NCBI GenBank assembly: GCA_022376925.1
Contig: JAIOJX010000025.1
Coordinates: 184,697,801-184,761,800 of the forward strand
Source: Tragulus kanchil
Taxonomy: Eukaryota; Chordata; Mammalia; Artiodactyla; Tragulidae
Reading direction: 5' to 3'
Length of the DNA stretch: 64,000 nucleotides
The position numbers and the translations under genes were made by a program. Shown here piece after piece: positions 22,504 through 35,092 of the stretch; position 1 is the stretch's first letter; every line of letters starts with the position of its first letter. The notes below the pieces were generated by a model. That model was not told where the DNA came from. It did not search any database and worked only from the letters and a program-made list of their open reading frames with translations.

Positions 22504-23653
22504 TTTTTTGGATAAACATTCAAGGGTCTCTCCAGCCTACCTCTGAACATCTAGAATTTCAGCAGTTTGAAGGAAGGTGGTGAGTTCCCAAACCCGGCAG
22601 CCTCTGCATCAGAAGGCTGGTTCTCCCTTACCTTGTCCCCACATTTCCCTGCCTGGCAGCACCCCACTCACAGGCCTCAGAAGTTAGCAGGCTGGAGCGG
22701 GGTGAAGCATGGAGGCCCAGCTCTGCCCTGAGCAGCCGGCTGGCCTTGGCAAGGCCACGCAGTACCCCTGGGCGGGGCCGGGGGCGGGGTGAGGAAGGAG
22801 GCCTTCCTCACCTCAGAGGGCCTCCCCGCGGAGCGAGGTGCACGTTTCATCTGGAAGAAACACGGGGTTCCACTTCCACCCCGCGACCCTGCAGACGAGC
22901 TGTTACCAGCATGGTTTCCTGCTTGGCGGTGGCCTGCTTGCCGAGCGGCTGCAGATAACAGCCGGGGAGACTGACGCCCGGCACAGCCTGCGACCTGGGA
23001 GGCCTGGCCAAGGGTGGAGTAGCGGGCCCAGGGAGGGCGGCTGGCCAAGGCCGAGGCAGTCACTCTGTCCAAGCCATAGTCTGCTCATCCAAAAAGGTGG
23101 AAAGGTGAAATCCACTCCCCAGAATTAAAGGGAATCCCGCGCCTGCCCCTGGGGGCTAGTCCTTCCTTGGGCCACGAGATCAACTAGCCAAGCAGAGTGG
23201 ACCTCCCCTGGCAGTGGCCGCGTCCACACCCGGTGCCCCGGTGGGTTTGGCTGGAGGGGGCAGTGAGCTGGGCGAAGACAGGAAGAGGCACGGGGAGCCT
23301 GGTGTGCTGCCGCCCATGAGTCTGCGAAGAGTCAGACCTGACTGAGCGACTGCACGGAACGGGGGACGTGGGAGAGGCCTTAAGTGCCCCTTGAGAGGGT
23401 TTGGGTCTCATCCTGGGGGCCGCAGGAGCCCGAGGGGGTGGGAGCCAGACACCGTTTGTGTCCTGGGTGAGCGGTGCTCTCTGAGGGTGGAGAGGGATTT
23501 TAGGAACAGCGGATGCACAGCAGAGAATCTCTTTTGCAGCTTCTAAGAGAAAATCACACAGGAGATCCCTGGTGGTCCAGCGGTTAAGACCGGGCTTCCA
23601 CGGCAGGAGGCACAGGTTCAATCCCTGGTCAGGGAACTCAGATCCTGAAGGCT

Positions 23654-24447
23654 GCAAGGTTGGCCAGAAAGTAGGAGAAAAACGATCACCCGGTGTTTCC
23701 TCCCTTCCCCACAGTGGACTAGCGCCGTCCACTCCTGCGAGTGGCGCTCGGGGCGGCCCCACCCAGGCTTGGCCTGGTGTTCTGCCAGAGCTGCGGGGTC
23801 CTGTGTCATTGCCTCCCTCTGATCTCAGGCTCTTTGCAGAAAACTATTAGAGGGTTATCGGACCTGTCTCCAGCATGGACTCTGGATGGGAAGCCCTTTG
23901 CTGCGTCTGTGTGAGAAAGTCTTAAAGTCATCATGGTTGTTCAGCCGCTCCCGCACGTCCACCCGCCCCTGCCCGGCCGGCGGGCCCTCCCCGCCGCAGC
24001 TCCCTCCACCGCCACAGGACCTTTGCGCGTGCTGTTTCCTCTGCAGGGCACACGTTCCCGCTTTCCCAGGCTGACCCCCTCCGCCTCCAGGGCCAGGCCG
24101 ATCTCCCGCGAGCCCCCTACGTGTTTCTGTGACACCTGTCAGTTTTTCTCATCTCGACTTGGTGTGACTGTTTGACCCGTGTCTCCCTTCCCCCTGACAC
24201 CACAGGTTTCACAGTGGGGCTGTGCCGAGCGACCTCTGCTCCACACGAGCCCGGCAGGAGCACACGTCCCCCACCCCGAGGACGGGCGCTCGAGGAGGAG
24301 GGGGGAAGGGGGTGGGATACAGCCTCCCCGCAGCCAGCCACGCTGCTCCCTCGAACCACCTTGTCTTAGTAAGCTTTTAAAAATCCGATTATAAGGATAA
24401 AAAGATGGTAGAGCCTTGGAAAATTAACAGATTATAAGCTATCTGCT
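23654..24447. other. Intergenic, no gene seen
   Basis: Unique sequence between D5 and D6. It is GC-rich in the middle and AT-rich from about 24365 to 24447. No exon or well-defined repeat was recognised. Confidence 0.5.
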
Positions 24448-24450
24448 AAA

Positions 24451-24640
24451 GGGGCTTTCCTGGTGGCTCAGATGGAAAAGAATCCACCTGCAATGTGGGA
24501 GATATGCGGGTTCGATCCCTGGGTTAGGAAGATACCCTGGAGGGGGACATGGCCGTCTACTTCAGTGTGCGTGCCTGGAAAGTTCCATGCGTGGAGGAGC
24601 CTGGTGGGCTACAGCCCGTGGGGTCACGGACAGTCCGCTC
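24451..24640 (+). mobile_element. Bov-tA SINE (copy at 25555-25744)
   Basis: It starts GGGGCTTTCCTGGTGGCTCA and has the B box GGGTTCGATCCCTGGGTTAG, TGCCTGGAAAGTTCCATGCG and GAGGAGCCTGGTGGGCTACA, then GTGGGGTCACGGACAG. The conserved terminal GACTGAGCGACT is missing. Confidence 0.88.
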
Positions 24641-24729
24641 ACAGAGAAGCTCGCACTGCCGATGAGCAGCAGGGACCACGGCGGAGCTGCCCGACCTCTC
24701 AGAGCGCGGGATGTAGGAAGAGACACGGG

Positions 24730-24965
24730 GCTTCCCTGGTGGTGCAGGGTTGGGAGTCCGCCTGCCGCTGCGGGGGACGCTGGTCCCATCCCTGGCCCAG
24801 GAAGGCCCCCCGTGCCACAGCCACTGAGCCTGGGCCCCAGAGAGGGCACAAGAGAGGCCTCCACGATGAGACGCTCTCACTGCAACCAAGAGTCGCCGCC
24901 GCTCGCTGCAACTAGAGAGAGCCCTCGCCCGGCACGGAGGCCCAGCGGGGCCAAAAGTACAGACG
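24730..24965 (+). mobile_element. CHR-2-type SINE (copy at 25834-26069)
   Basis: It starts GGGGCTTCCCTGGTGGTGCA and reads through CCCATCCCTGGCCCAGGAAG. It ends with the CHR-2 tail section GCAACTAGAGAGAGCCCTCG and CGGAGGCCCAGCGGGGCCAA. It lies directly after a Bov-tA copy. Confidence 0.85.
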
Positions 24966-26689
24966 TAGAGAAAGAAGACACGAAGGGGTCTGAGTGGCCG
25001 GCGTTTTTCTCCCCGAGAAGGCCCGACGGCAGGCGCCCGAGTTGCTTCTGTGGACGCCTCTGCTCTTGCCAAGCTTCCCCCCACGGGTGTGCTCTCACAT
25101 GGACGTAACGTAGAAGTTTGGAAAAAAAGAAAAAAAACTGAAAATCTTTGTACACGTCTCCTCTACAAACCAAGAAAGGATTCCTCCCGAGTCGTGCCTG
25201 GGTCCTTGGCGTTTGCCACAGGACCCCGCACACAGGCGATCATCTGCTAACTGTTTAAAGTCATGATACACGGTCAGGTTCCCTAACCCATAGTAGGCCA
25301 GGGCCACTCTACCAGCGGGTTAATGAGCAGGGGCCCAGACCATGTGGGCCGTGACCCATCGAGGGCCCCTCAGGCTCTCCACGGATGCTCTGTATTCACA
25401 GCTTCTGCAAACAGAAGCCCAACCTTTCAGGCTAGTATCCCAAATGCATAAAGCCGCAGGTGCTTATCCTTGGGCCTCTAAAGTCATCCTGTGAGCTTCT
25501 GCCCACTCCACACGTTAGGGGGTTTTTTCTGATGACGGCTTGCCCGCCCCCAAAGGGGCTTTCCTGGTGGCTCAGATGGAAAAGAATCCACCTGCAATGT
25601 GGGAGATATGCGGGTTCGATCCCTGGGTTAGGAAGATACCCTGGAGGGGGACATGGCCGTCTACTTCAGTGTGCGTGCCTGGAAAGTTCCATGCGTGGAG
25701 GAGCCTGGTGGGCTACAGCCCGTGGGGTCACGGACAGTCCGCTCACAGAGAAGCTCGCACTGCCGATGAGCAGCAGGGACCACGGCGGAGCTGCCCGACC
25801 TCTCAGAGCGCGGGATGTAGGAAGAGACACGGGGCTTCCCTGGTGGTGCAGGGTTGGGAGTCCGCCTGCCGCTGCGGGGGACGCTGGTCCCATCCCTGGC
25901 CCAGGAAGGCCCCCCGTGCCACAGCCACTGAGCCTGGGCCCCAGAGAGGGCACAAGAGAGGCCTCCACGATGAGACGCTCTCACTGCAACCAAGAGTCGC
26001 CGCCGCTCGCTGCAACTAGAGAGAGCCCTCGCCCGGCACGGAGGCCCAGCGGGGCCAAAAGTACAGACGTAGAGAAAGAAGACACGAAGGGGTCTGAGTG
26101 GCCGGCGTTTTTCTCCCCGAGAAGGCCCGACGGCAGGCGCCCGAGTTGCTTCTGTGGACGCCTCTGCTCTTGCCAAGCTTCCCCCCACGGGTGTGCTCTC
26201 ACATGGACGTAACGTAGAAGTTTGGAAAAAAAGAAAAAAAACTGAAAATCTTTGTACACGTCTCCTCTACAAACCAAGAAAGGATTCCTCCCGAGTCGTG
26301 CCTGGGTCCTTGGCGTTTGCCACAGGACCCCGCACACAGGCGATCATCTGCTAACTGTTTAAAGTCATGATACACGGTCAGGTTCCCTAACCCATAGTAG
26401 GCCAGGGCCACTCTACCAGCGGGTTAATGAGCAGGGGCCCAGACCATGTGGGCCGTGACCCATCGAGGGCCCCTCAGGCTCTCCACGGATGCTCTGTATT
26501 CACAGCTTCTGCAAACAGAAGCCCAACCTTTCAGGCTAGTATCCCAAATGCATAAAGCCGCAGGTGCTTATCCTTGGGCCTCTAAAGTCATCCTGTGAGC
26601 TTCTGCCCGGCTCACTCCACACGTTAGAGCTGTCTGTGCCCCCTGCTCCGTGGCTCGCGTGAACTCACGCCTTTTACCGTGTGTCTTGG

Positions 26690-26883
26690 CTGTGCTGGCT
26701 TCGTTGCTCAGTGAGGTGTGGGGTCTTATTCCCCTTCTCACTGTGGTGGCTTCTCTTGGTGGGGAGCCCAGTCTCGCGAGCACGGCTCCATAGCCTGTGG
26801 CTCGTGGGCTCAGTCTCCCCGCCTGCGGCAGGTGGGACGAGACCCACAGCCCCTGCACTGCAAGGCGGACTATTTTTTTTTTT
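26690..26883 (-). mobile_element. CHR-2-type SINE, minus strand
   Basis: Read on the + strand it runs TGGCTTCGTTGCTCAGTGAG, CACTGTGGTGGCTTCTCTTG, GCGAGCACGGCTCCATAGCC and CCCCTGCACTGCAAGGCGGA, ending in a T run. This is the reverse complement order of a CHR-2 SINE. Confidence 0.75.
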
Positions 26884-26947
26884 TCTGTCACCCACAAAGA
26901 CCTGAGTTTGAATTCAAGTTTTACCATTTCACAAGGGCTGCACGCAC

Positions 26948-27137
26948 GCGCACTCAGTTGCTCAGTCGCGTCCAACTCTTCGCACCTCCGTGGACGGTAG
27001 CCCGCCGGATTCCTCTGTCCGTGGGATTTTCCAGGCAAGAATACTGGAGTGGGTGGCCATTTCCTCCTCCAGGGGAGGAACCCATAACCCCTGCATTGCC
27101 AGGCGAACTCTTAACCATTGGACCACCAGGGAAGTCT
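26948..27137 (-). mobile_element. Bov-tA SINE, minus strand
   Basis: The + strand shows ACTCAGTTGCTCAGTCGCGT, CCAACTCTTCGCACCTCCGT, TTTTCCAGGCAAGAATACTG and GAGTGGGTGGCCATTTCCTC, ending AACCATTGGACCACCAGGGA. This is a nearly complete inverted Bov-tA with good conservation. Confidence 0.9.
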
Positions 27138-27178
27138 GAACCCCACACCTCTTGATGTGCCCATTTCACAGGTGAGGA

Positions 27179-29518
27179 GACTAACGTTCGGGCACGTTAA
27201 ACCCATCGGCTCCATCGGCCCAGGAGCAGCACACCGGGATGGGGACCCCGGCCTCCTGCCTTTAAGCCTGGGCCTCTGTCTGGGCCCACGTGGTCTCCCT
27301 GAGTAAGTCTTTGGAGGGGCTATCTTTGACATAGACGTCTGCCAGGAGCCCTGATGAGGAGCTGAGGGAGGCTCTGTGTCCCTCAGAACCTGAAGTCCAC
27401 CAACTCGCCCTCTCGGGGTGGCGCTGCGCCCGCGCTGCAGCTTGTCAGCCAGGAGCGTAGAGAACAGCGGGTGTGACGAGACTTTGATGAGACACACACA
27501 GAGAAAGGATGGGAGCGGGGGGCTCAAGGCCTCGCGGGTCAAGGCCCCCTTCGCCCAGTGCTGAAGCCCCCGGGTGTGTACAGGCAATGCGATTAGCGGG
27601 GGCCGGGAATCAGTCGCAGCTGTTCAGTGATCACCTTTGTGACTAAGTCGCTTTCATGATCCGCCCAGTGGACAGCGCGCGTGACAGCCGGGGGGCGACG
27701 GTGCCAGCAAGGAGCTGAGGGGCCTGCACAGACCCGGCGTTCCAGGTCCACAGCAGACCTCGCTCCTGTTGCTGTTCCCTATGACCCCAGCTAATGAGCC
27801 CATGGGAATCAAGCGGACTTGTTTTTCCTTTGGTTTCTCATTTCCAAGACGATTTTCTCCTGGCTCGGCCAGAGCTGCAGAGACTTTCACGGGTTGGTTT
27901 CCCCACACGCCCGCCCCTCCTGTTAGACACGCGGCCCCTTCGCTCCCCAGAGACTCGTCCCCACAAGGGCTCCCAAGAACCAGAGACATGGCGATGTTTA
28001 TCCCCCTTTTATGGATGAGAAACCCGAGGCTCAGAGCTGGGCGACGTCAAGACAGGCCAGTGCCCGATGAGTGTGCGGGGGAGCAGAGGGGAGGCCGCCT
28101 TTCAAGGGCCACGAGAGGGCAGGAGGCAGTGTGGGCCGCAGTGCGTGGACGGCTGTTTCTGGAAGCTTGGCTGGGCAGGTTTGGCAGCAGGAAACACACC
28201 TTGGGAGAGGTTTGTCTCCTGGGACAGGAGCAGCTGACCCACACGTGGCCCGGGGGCAGGGGGTGGCGGGGAGAGCTGAGGCCGGGGCGGGCTGGAGGCA
28301 AGGAGGCCCACCGAGAAGGGGCCTGGTGGACCCCGAAGGAGGCCAGGTGACTAACGTTCGGGCACGTTAAACCCATCGGCTCCATCGGCCCAGGAGCAGC
28401 ACACCGGGATGGGGACCCCGGCCTCCTGCCTTTAAGCCTGGGCCTCTGTCTGGGCCCACGTGGTCTCCCTGAGTAAGTCTTTGGAGGGGCTATCTTTGAC
28501 ATAGACGTCTGCCAGGAGCCCTGATGAGGAGCTGAGGGAGGCTCTGTGTCCCTCAGAACCTGAAGTCCACCAACTCGCCCTCTCGGGGTGGCGCTGCGCC
28601 CGCGCTGCAGCTTGTCAGCCAGGAGCGTAGAGAACAGCGGGTGTGACGAGACTTTGATGAGACACACACAGAGAAAGGATGGGAGCGGGGGGCTCAAGGC
28701 CTCGCGGGTCAAGGCCCCCTTCGCCCAGTGCTGAAGCCCCCGGGTGTGTACAGGCAATGCGATTAGCGGGGGCCGGGAATCAGTCGCAGCTGTTCAGTGA
28801 TCACCTTTGTGACTAAGTCGCTTTCATGATCCGCCCAGTGGACAGCGCGCGTGACAGCCGGGGGGCGACGGTGCCAGCAAGGAGCTGAGGGGCCTGCACA
28901 GACCCGGCGTTCCAGGTCCACAGCAGACCTCGCTCCTGTTGCTGTTCCCTATGACCCCAGCTAATGAGCCCATGGGAATCAAGCGGACTTGTTTTTCCTT
29001 TGGTTTCTCATTTCCAAGACGATTTTCTCCTGGCTCGGCCAGAGCTGCAGAGACTTTCACGGGTTGGTTTCCACACGCCCGCCCCTCCTGTTAGACACGC
29101 GGCCCCTTCGCTCCCCAGAGACTCGTCCCCACAAGGGCTCCCAAGAACCAGAGACATGGCGATGTTTATCCCCCTTTTATGGATGAGAAACCCGAGGCTC
29201 AGAGCTGGGCGACGTCAAGACAGGCCAGTGCCCGATGAGTGTGCGGGGGAGCAGAGGGGAGGCCGCCTTTCAAGGGCCACGAGAGGGCAGGAGGCAGTGT
29301 GGGCCGCAGTGCGTGGACGGCTGTTTCTGGAAGCTTGGCTGGGCAGGTTTGGCAGCAGGAAACACACCTTGGGAGAGGTTTGTCTCCTGGGACAGGAGCA
29401 GCTGACCCACACGTGGCCCGGGGGCAGGGGGTGGCGGGGAGAGCTGAGGCCGGGGCGGGCTGGAGGCAAGGAGGCCCACCGAGAAGGGGCCTGGTGGACC
29501 CCGAAGGAGGCCAGGTGA
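27179..29518. repeat. Tandem duplication D7, 1170-bp unit
   Basis: Copies are 27179-28348 and 28349-29518, nearly identical. The one clear difference is a 2-bp shortening of a C/CA run (27901 versus 29071). The junction has short homology around AGGTGA. Contains a MIR fragment. Confidence 0.95.
27970..28070 (-). mobile_element. MIR fragment (copy at 29138-29238)
   Basis: CCCCCTTTTATGGATGAGAA followed by ACCCGAGGCTCAGAGCTGGG is the reverse-complement MIR core. Confidence 0.6.
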
Positions 29519-31824
29519 CCAGCTTTTCCTTTCCCTGAAGCCCTGACCGGCTCTGCTGAGCGACCAGGCAGCCCCAGGCGGAGCTGTTCCCCGGAGCTGT
29601 GGCTGAGCTTGTGCGGTGGAGCCTGGGTCTCCCCGGAGGGCGGGCCCCTGGGGTTGGGGATGCCTGGTGAGGGGCCCTGACCGCTGGAGCGGCCATCGTC
29701 CAGCCATCCTGAGCGCTGCCTGAGGGCCAGGGTCAGGCTCACAGCCTCACAGGGAAGAAGATGGACGGACAGGTCTAGAGGCCACTGGCCAGGGTCTGAC
29801 GCCATGTCAAGAGGGCGCGGGGAGGGGTCTCCAGGGTCCTCGGCCCGGCCCCTCGGCGGCTCCAGACGGCACCCCTCACCACGTGGGGCTCTTGGCGAAC
29901 CTCTCATAGTTTAGGGGCTGTCCTTCCCCCTAGATTTAGGGGCGATTCTTCCCCCTAGACCCCATCCCCACCCCTGAGGGGGAGGACTGGACGGGTTGGC
30001 AGGTGCTTACAGCCCAGCACTTCCCAGGCCTGGCCGCGGGGGTCGGGTGGCCCTTAATCCGCCAGTGCCTGGGAGAATTGGGTTCGCCATGGAGGGCCAC
30101 GGCAACGAGCAAGGGCTCCCGGCCCCTCAGGAAGGCGTGGCCGCCTCTGCCCGGCGTGGGCTGGGTGGGGTGGCACGTGGTGGCGGGGGGACCTGGGCTG
30201 TGACAGCTGGAGAAGGCGGGAGGAGGGTCTGATGGGAGGAACAGGACCCAGTGCTGGGACATTTTAGGGAGCCGATTAGATTCTAGAGCCAGTAGAGGGC
30301 TGGGGTCGCCTGTGTGCCTGCGCGTGTGTAGTTGTTGATCGGTGGGTGGTTGGATTAGGAGGAAATAGGGGCTGAGGTCTGACAAGAGGAGGAATGTGGG
30401 GCGCTCTAAAGCAGGCAGGTCTCGGGTTCTTGGGACGGAGGAACACGGGGAGAGGCTGAAGTCAGTATGCGGGGCCGGTGGATGTGTCAGGAAGAAAGAC
30501 AACACACATTAAACACCTCTTCTGCGTGACTTCCAAACCACCCCCCAACCTGAGGTATGTCGCCACCCCTTCCTCTGAAAGGGGAAAGCCGAGGCTCAGA
30601 GAGGCTAAGAAGGTTGCCCAAGGTCACACAGTAAAAGCATCAGAGCTGGGATTCCAGCCTCGATCTGCCTGGCCTGAAAGCTCATGTCCTCTCTGGCGCC
30701 AGAAAACGTGGGGCCTCAGGTGGAGGAGCAGTGGGGAAGGAGAGGTGGGGAGGGCGTGGGGTGGGCCGGGGACCTGTCCGTCCCCCAAACAGGGACCATC
30801 ACGGATGCCACCGGAGCCAGAGTGGGGCTGAGAGGACGCAGTGGGATGACTCACGGTGCGGGGCTCGCTCAGGCTGTGCTCTCGCTCCCCGTCTGGGGGC
30901 CCTGGCCGCCGCTGGGGACCCGAGGACTGCACAGCGACCTGACACGGGGTACGGCATCTGGGAGGTGGCCCAGGGTGGGAGCACCTGGCGGGGCGGGGTG
31001 AGGGGCACGGCCGAGGGGACCAGGAGGTAACAGAGGAGGAGCCGCGGGAGGTCAGGGCAGAGGGCAGGGCAGGTGCAAAGGTGAGGATGGGACAGAGTTC
31101 GCCATGCTTCCGGGGAGCTCTCGGGCCTGAGACAGAGCCTCGCGTGGAAGGCGTGAGAGGCCCTCCCGCAGGGGATCATCGGGTGTGACGCCCTCTGCCT
31201 CCCCGCCCCCACCTCACGTGGCTCCCACGGGAGACCTGATCCTGCGGCTTCTAAATCGGGTTTCGCTTCCTGACGGTGAAGGCAGCAGCTGGCGACTGGG
31301 CGCTGCCTTTAAAAAACAAGGCTATTTGGAAAATTCCACTGTGGCGTGCTGCGGCTCGGAGCCCCACGCCCACGGGCTTTCTGTGGTTTCCTAGTACCTA
31401 CAGCCTGACGGCCTCCAGCCCGGGCACCTCTAAGGCATCAGCACGCGGCAGGCCACCGGCGGGGGACCCCTGCACCCCTGCCCCCGCTCCCCGTCACCGG
31501 GCTTTGCAGAGGCTGTTGGCTTCATTCTAACAGATGCCCCAAGAGCCAGTGACCTTAGAACGCAGGCCCAGCGGGGCCACGTGTCCCCAGCAAGGGGGAC
31601 CAGCACACCACCACGGGGCGCCAGAGACACTGTTTAAGAAGACCACGGCCACACCGACCCCGTCACAGGGCTCTGCCGTCGGCACGCCCGTCGCAGCAGG
31701 TGTGTCTGGCTGCGAACCGCGGGCCAGCCCGCTGGAGAGCACGCGCTCCCGCTCACCAGGTGCTGACAGGACCAGGGAGAATGGCCGGGGGCAGAGCCCT
31801 CATCCGCCGGCCGGGCTCCCGTGC
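29519..31824. other. Intergenic, GC-rich, one MIR
   Basis: Unique spacer between D7 and D8. It has a MIR at about 30500-30690 and imperfect GGGAGG-rich stretches. No exon or other repeat was recognised. Confidence 0.55.
30500..30690 (-). mobile_element. MIR SINE
   Basis: GAGGCTCAGAGAGGCTAAGA, AGGTTGCCCAAGGTCACACA and GAGCTGGGATTCCAGCCTCG follow the reverse-complement MIR core closely. It is the clearest MIR in the window. Confidence 0.8.
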
Positions 31825-33889
31825 CTCTTGACCGCTGTCAGATCCCCACTGGTGGGCATCTTCACACATCCCATTAAATGGCGCACTTGTGTTGTGTGAA
31901 ATCTAAAAGCTTCCAAATACATGACCAGAAGAAGTCATGTGGGTTCTGATGTCATTTCCGTGTTTCTTCTCTTTTTTTGGGATGACATTTCAGATTATTT
32001 GGTCATATTTTATTTAAAATTCAGTATCCCCCATAACTTAAGCCTTTCCTCTCTGCTGTGATCAACTATCTTTAACAATGTTCTCAAAGACTGACTGATG
32101 GATTTGGGGCCGTGCTGGGCCTCTGTGACCGCATGGGCGGGCTGGTCGTGGGGACCGGGAGCTCATCTCTGGCTGCCATGCACGGGGTTCTCACCGCAGC
32201 GGCTTCTCCTGGTGGAGCCCGGGCTCCATGGCATGAGGGCTTCAGTAATTGGAGCACACGGCTTCGTTGCCCCGCGGCATGTGGCCTCTTCCCAGACCAG
32301 GAGTCGAACCGACGTCCCCGTCATTAGCAGGAGGGTTCTTCACCACTGGGCCACCAGGGAGGCGCTCTACTTAACGATGTGAAGGTTTAAGCACAGCCGC
32401 CTGGGCGTTTCTCTGTCGTTCACTGCCTGGGGCTGTGACGCGCACCTCCCTGCCGTCTCACTGCTGAGGCAGCACTGCAGGGAGCATCGTTGACAACGGC
32501 CTGGCCTGAACCCGAGGGTCGTTTTAGAAGGGCGGCTCCCTTTAGGCGTGCCAACAGACAGACAGCGCTCTGGGTGCTGTCGTTTCCTCTTCTGCTGGAG
32601 CCGAGCCTTCTCCCTTGTATAAATGTGCTACTTCCAGGAGTTCCGCCTCCCTGAAGTCTCTGAGCTCAGTCTCTGCAGGTAAGAAGCAGGTAACTGCACT
32701 TGTTAAAACTGAGTGAGACACGAGCCGATGGCTTGATGTAAGCGTCTGACCCTGTGGCTTGCAGCCGGGTACAGAGGCTCCTGGTGGTGGTAGGACGTCT
32801 TCCCATCGCTGCTGGGCCTCTGGCCGTCTTCTACCGACCTCAGGTTGCCGGCCCCGCCCGGGCACTCTTGACCGCTGTCAGATCCCCACTGGTGGGCATC
32901 TTCACACATCCCATTAAATGGCGCACTTGTGTTGTGTGAAATCTAAAAGCTTCCAAATACATGACCAGAAGAAGTCATGTGGGTTCTGATGTCATTTCCG
33001 TGTTTCTTCTCTTTTTTTGGGATGACATTTCAGATTATTTGGTCATATTTTATTTAAAATTCAGTATCCCCCATAACTTAAGCCTTTCCTCTCTGCTGTG
33101 ATCAACTATCTTTAACAATGTTCTCAAAGACTGACTGATGGATTTGGGGCCGTGCTGGGCCTCTGTGACCGCATGGGCGGGCTGGTCGTGGGGACCGGGA
33201 GCTCATCTCTGGCTGCCATGCACGGGGTTCTCACCGCAGCGGCTTCTCCTGGTGGAGCCCGGGCTCCATGGCATGAGGGCTTCAGTAATTGGAGCACACG
33301 GCTTCGTTGCCCCGCGGCATGTGGCCTCTTCCCAGACCAGGAGTCGAACCGACGTCCCCGTCATTAGCAGGAGGGTTCTTCACCACTGGGCCACCAGGGA
33401 GGCGCTCTACTTAACGATGTGAAGGTTTAAGCACAGCCGCCTGGGCGTTTCTCTGTCGTTCACTGCCTGGGGCTGTGACGCGCACCTCCCTGCCGTCTCA
33501 CTGCTGAGGCAGCACTGCAGGGAGCATCGTTGACAACGGCCTGGCCTGAACCCGAGGGTCGTTTTAGAAGGGCGGCTCCCTTTAGGCGTGCCAACAGACA
33601 GACAGCGCTCTGGGTGCTGTCGTTTCCTCTTCTGCTGGAGCCGAGCCTTCTCCCTTGTATAAATGTGCTACTTCCAGGAGTTCCGCCTCCCTGAAGTCTC
33701 TGAGCTCAGTCTCTGCAGGTAAGAAGCAGGTAACTGCACTTGTTAAAACTGAGTGAGACACGAGCCGATGGCTTGATGTAAGCGTCTGACCCTGTGGCTT
33801 GCAGCCGGGTACAGAGGCTCCTGGTGGTGGTAGGACGTCTTCCCATCGCTGCTGGGCCTCTGGCCGTCTTCTACCGACCTCAGGTTGCC
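31825..33889. repeat. Tandem duplication D8, 1040-bp unit
   Basis: Copies are 31825-32864 and 32865-33889 with a constant 1040-bp offset. Bases just before the second copy (32848-32864) look like a garbled version of the bases just before the first (31809-31824). This suggests that the overlap extends further but is error-laden there. Confidence 0.95.
32100..32368 (-). mobile_element. CHR-2-type SINE, minus strand (copy at 33140-33408)
   Basis: The + strand reads TTCTCACCGCAGCGGCTTCT, GGAGCCCGGGCTCCATGGCA, CTTCCCAGACCAGGAGTCGA and CACTGGGCCACCAGGGAGGC, an inverted CHR-2 SINE with both ends nearly present. Confidence 0.82.
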
Positions 33890-35092
33890 CGAAGGTTCCC
33901 CTCTAGCTACTGGAGCTACTCTTGACTTTTTAATTTTTTTTCTCATCTAGCTCAGTTTTCAGAAGCAACAAGATACACTCAAGTTCCAGCATTGTGTCCC
34001 CCAAACAGTGAATTCCTTTATGCCAGAGAGTAAAGACAGAATGTGTAGGCGTTTCTGGATTTCTGAAAGCCCTTGGGCCAGAGAAAAGCTCTTCTGAAGT
34101 AAATGATGTTGCACAACCTGCTGCTGGCCCTGGGGATGGGCCCGCTGCCAGCCCCCGGGGAGGAGTGACGGCTGAGGATCCTTTCAGCTGCAACCTGCAC
34201 CCCCACACTGGTGGCTCCGAATGGAAGCCGGGGGCAAGGAGGGTGGGAGGAGGGCTGGTGAGCAGGCAGGAACTTCCGTTCAGTGGGGGCAAGAGGTGAG
34301 ACCAGGCTGAGCGGCCTCGCGTCCCCGTGTTTGCTTCCTCACCTGTGAAATCGGAGTCCATGTGCCAGCTTGGCAGGCGTGGGCTCCCCTGGCAGGCGTG
34401 GTCACGGGATGAGACAGCAGGCGCAGCACGCGCTACCTGGAGGGCTCCCCTGAGTGCAGGCGTCAGAAGGGACTCTTCATCCACTCAGCAAGTGCTTCTA
34501 GAGCTCACATGCGGGGAGAGGAGCTGGGAGAGTCAGGGGTAAAATAGACATTTGGGAGACACGATCCCCACGCCTCCTGAGAAGATGCAGGGCAGACGGG
34601 CAGGACAGGGGCCTGCACCACCCCCTTCCTCCCCTGAACTCGGGCCCCTGCCCGCGTCTCTCTCCGAGCCTCGGATTCCCCACGTAAGCATGCGGAGGGC
34701 AGACCCGGGGCCATGTCAGGGTCCCGCCAGCCCCGCCAGCCTCCTCACGACCGACTCGAGGTCTGCCCCTGGTCAGTAACCTCTCTCCTGGCAAGGGGAC
34801 ATGGCTGCACTTACGACGTGCCACGGCAGTCTGTCCCCTGGGGCTCCGTGGGGCAGGAGCCGTGGGCTGCAAGTCTCTCGGTGGTCCTGGAGCCCAGGAG
34901 GCCGGCAAACGGTGGGCTCAGGGCTGGTTTCCGTGCGTATCGGACACCCTGGGAAGGGCTTCCCACTCCTGCTTGGCAAGTTAGGGCAGGCTCAGAGGGC
35001 GGGCTTGGGAAAATCCCTCCGCGGGGACCCGGTGTCTCTCCTCGCCCTGGCAGTCTGACCAACACATGCTCTGTATGTTGCGTGGCTAGGAA
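33890..35092. other. Intergenic, no gene seen
   Basis: Unique spacer between D8 and D9. Mixed composition, no clear repeat, no exon-like frame. Confidence 0.5.

Larger units (their letters stand above)
21356..23653. repeat. Tandem duplication D5, 1154/1149-bp unit
   Basis: Copies are 21356-22509 and 22510-23653. The offset falls from 1154 to 1149 within the first 200 bp of copy 2, through small deletions in T, C and GC runs. After that the copies run in step apart from one A/C difference near 21636/22785. The six T bases at 22504-22509 are unmatched junction sequence. The unit contains two SINE fragments. Confidence 0.95.
24448..26627. repeat. Tandem duplication D6, 1104-bp unit
   Basis: Copies are 24448-25551 and 25552-26627. 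The body shows a constant 1104-bp offset. The first copy loses its match at about 25518 and is followed by roughly 30 bp of unmatched junction sequence (GGGGTTTTTTCTGATGACGG and onwards). The second copy continues to 26627. It carries two SINEs in each copy. Confidence 0.94.

Noticed and set aside
24500..24530. tRNA-like A/B boxes (for example GGGTTCGATCCC)
   Set aside because: They belong to tRNA-derived SINEs (Bov-tA, CHR-2); flanks show SINE bodies, not cloverleaf tRNA genes.
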